Of a DNA stretch of 64,000 nt, positions 62,714 through 64,000 are shown in pieces. The position numbers and the translations under genes were made by a program. Each line of letters begins with the position of its first letter. Position 1 is the first letter of the stretch. The stretch lies in contig JAQUXP010000007.1 in the NCBI GenBank assembly GCA_028692395.1, positions 57,389 through 121,388 on the forward strand, in the 5' to 3' direction. The notes below the pieces were generated by a model. It saw only the letters and a list, made by a program, of their open reading frames with translations, was not told the DNA's origin and searched no databases. This DNA comes from Lachnospiraceae bacterium (lineage in GTDB: Bacteria > Bacillota > Clostridia > Lachnospirales > Lachnospiraceae).

Positions 62714-63616
62714 ATGAGCAAAGTAAATAATAAGATCAAGACCAGAAATCCTGCAGACCTGATTTTCGGTGCAGCGGTTATTATCATCAGTATCATTGTA
62801 TTTATCATCATCCTGTATCCACTGTGGTTCGTGGTGATCGCCTCGATCAGCAACTCGGATCTCGTAAATCTGGGTAAGGTAACATTTCTTCCCAAGGATA
62901 TTCGTCTTTACGGCTATGAGCAGATTATGCAGGACGCCAGAATCTGGAAGGGCTACGCTAACACGATCTTCTACGTGGTGGCCGGAACGCTGCTTAACAT
63001 GGCAGTCACTATGCCGGCAGCCTATGCACTCTCCAGAAAAGACTTCAAGGGCAGAAACAAAGTCATGTTCTACTTTGTGTTCACGATGTTCTTCAGCGGC
63101 GGTCTTGTACCGCTGTATATGACAATCAGTGCCCTGCATCTGATCAGCACAAAGACCATCCTGGTGATGCTGGTTGCTGTCAATACCTACAACCTGATCA
63201 TCGCAAGAACCTTTATTGAAAACTCCATCCCGGAGGATCTCTACGAAGCGGCAGTACTGGACGGCTGCAGCCACTTTAAATATTTCTTTAAGGTGGTTAT
63301 CCCGCTGTCAAAAGCCGTGATCGCCGTGCTGATTCTGTATTATGCAGTATTCCACTGGAATGATTATTTCAATGCCCTGATGTTCAACAGTAACAATAAC
63401 AACGAGCCCCTGCAGATCGTGCTGCGGCGTATCCTGCTCCTGAATGAGGCATTCTCAAACGGAAGCGGAGGTGTGGCCGGAGGCTACGCACAGTCCAGTG
63501 CCGATCAGGTCAAATATGCGGTTATTATTGTATCCACAGTTCCGATACTCTGCGTATATCCGTTCATTCAGAAATACTTTGAGAAAGGTGTTATGATCGG
63601 AGCTGTGAAGGGCTGA
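62714..63616 (+). CDS. ABC transporter permease, YtcP/LplC type
   Basis: It is 300 aa with six predicted helices, coupling loop DLYEAAVLDGCSHFKYFFKVVIPLS and the usual C-terminus YFEKGVMIGAVKG. AAGGAGGCTGGAAG precedes the ATG. It is the last gene of the importer, with a diverged palindromic repeat 16 nt after the stop. No ATPase is encoded nearby. Confidence 0.92.
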   Translation: MSKVNNKIKTRNPADLIFGAAVIIISIIVFIIILYPLWFVVIASISNSDLVNLGKVTFLPKDIRLYGYEQIMQDARIWKGYANTIFYVVAGTLLNMAVTMPAAYALSRKDFKGRNKVMFYFVFTMFFSGGLVPLYMTISALHLISTKTILVMLVAVNTYNLIIARTFIENSIPEDLYEAAVLDGCSHFKYFFKVVIPLSKAVIAVLILYYAVFHWNDYFNALMFNSNNNNEPLQIVLRRILLLNEAFSNGSGGVAGGYAQSSADQVKYAVIIVSTVPILCVYPFIQKYFEKGVMIGAVKG

Positions 63617-63631
63617 TCCGCTGATGGGAAA

Positions 63632-63760
63632 AGGAGTTGTGGCACCTTGGTGGCTGGGAGCTCCTTCGGAGGTCTGAACACGGTTTAAAAGTTCAAGAGC
63701 ATACGACAAAGAATAGATTTTGCTGAGTACTTACAACGCAAATTCTATTCTTTTTCGTAT
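63632..63760. repeat. Palindromic interspersed repeat, copy 3 (diverged)
   Basis: GGAGTTGTGGCACCTTGGTGG...GGGAGCTCCTTCGGAGG...AACACGGTTTAAAAGTTCAAGAGCATACGA aligns along the arm of copies 1 and 2 with many substitutions. Its inner part is a separate hairpin: ATACGACAAAGAATAGATTTTGC against GCAAATTCTATTCTTTTTCGTAT. It probably also acts as the terminator of the importer operon. Confidence 0.6.
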
Positions 63761-63785
63761 TTTATATAAAAATTCTTTCTGCCTC

Positions 63786-63819
63786 TTGACAATGGTAATT
63801 ATGTGTGATATAACACATA
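63786..63819 (+). promoter_or_regulatory. Consensus promoter with palindromic operator at the window end
   Basis: TTGACA (63786-63791), 17-nt spacer, TATAAC (63809-63814). TATGTGT-GATATA-ACACATA (63800-63819) overlaps the -10, as a repressor site would; GntR/YtrA-type regulators use such sites. The controlled gene lies beyond the window. The region 63820-64000 has two more perfect palindromes (ATTGCGAA/TTCGCAAT at 63883-63903; GAATTGCTGCA/TGCAGCAATTC at 63923-63945) and an ATG at 63950 opening a frame (KKHILVKRVHLIKFVD) to the edge without a ribosome site. Confidence 0.65.
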
Positions 63820-64000
63820 TAGAACAAGAGGAACAAAGATGTTTTCCTTATTCGCAAACAGCGTATAACGTGGAAATAGGTAATTGCGAAACGAGTTCGC
63901 AATACTGATTCAAAACAAGGAAGAATTGCTGCATTGCAGCAATTCTAATATGAAAAAGCATATATTGGTAAAAAGGGTGCACTTAATAAAGTTTGTGGAT

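Noticed and set aside
1-64000. CRISPR arrays, tRNA or rRNA genes
   Set aside because: No regularly spaced short repeats, no tRNA-like cloverleaf and no rRNA core sequences were recognised by reading.
63950-64000. Start of a protein gene running off the window
   Set aside because: An open frame of 17 codons with no ribosome site is too little to call.

Overview
The window looks like the chromosome of an anaerobic, gut-type Firmicute, most likely a Lachnospiraceae/Blautia-like clostridium. The basis is strong AGGAGG ribosome sites, moderate GC, lipoprotein sugar binders with LAGC lipoboxes, many CUT1-type sugar importers, AraC and YesM/YesN regulators, an oxygen-independent sulfatase-maturating enzyme and a corrinoid methyltransferase set. 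The genus is not certain. I saw no rRNA, tRNA, CRISPR array or phage module.

Layout. (1) 1-7879: a sulfated-glycan salvage locus with a sulfatase (5' end outside the window), an AraC regulator, a binding protein, two permeases, an N-acetylhexosamine 1-kinase-like (NahK) enzyme and an anSME. (2) 7986-8867: a Bax-inhibitor-1-like membrane protein with its own promoter. (3) 9098-15122: a glycerophosphodiester/glycerol-3-phosphate operon (ugpC-A-E-B, GDPD, HAD-IIA phosphatase). (4) 15245-21614: an ArsR-type regulator, then an importer and a GH2 enzyme behind a strong promoter decorated with ACAG-N5-CTGT palindromes. (5) 21904-24958: a GH31 enzyme divergent from an AraC regulator. (6) 24967-33836: a two-component system divergent from an unusual operon joining a sugar-type importer to a MacA/HlyD-like adaptor and a MacB-like membrane protein without an ATPase. 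(7) 33998-53012: an LplB/YtcP importer, a corrinoid methyl-transfer set (two UroD-fold proteins, corrinoid protein, MetH-activation-like protein), a MATE exporter, two zinc-type dehydrogenases flanking a TIM-barrel isomerase, a beta-mannosidase-like GH2, a third UroD-fold protein, and a YesN/YesM pair. (8) 53040-54878: RecQ. (9) 54891-63616: AraC, GH127 beta-L-arabinofuranosidase, an IS110-family insertion, and an importer.

How it fits together. Six binding-protein/permease sets are present but only one ATPase (UgpC-like), so the others probably borrow a shared MsmK/UgpC-type ATPase. Most modules pair an importer with a cytoplasmic enzyme and a local regulator. The most unusual parts are module 7, which suggests corrinoid-dependent demethylation or methyl transfer linked to import of a glycoside, and module 6, which merges importer parts with efflux-type parts. 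A family of long palindromic repeats sits just after the last gene of three operons.
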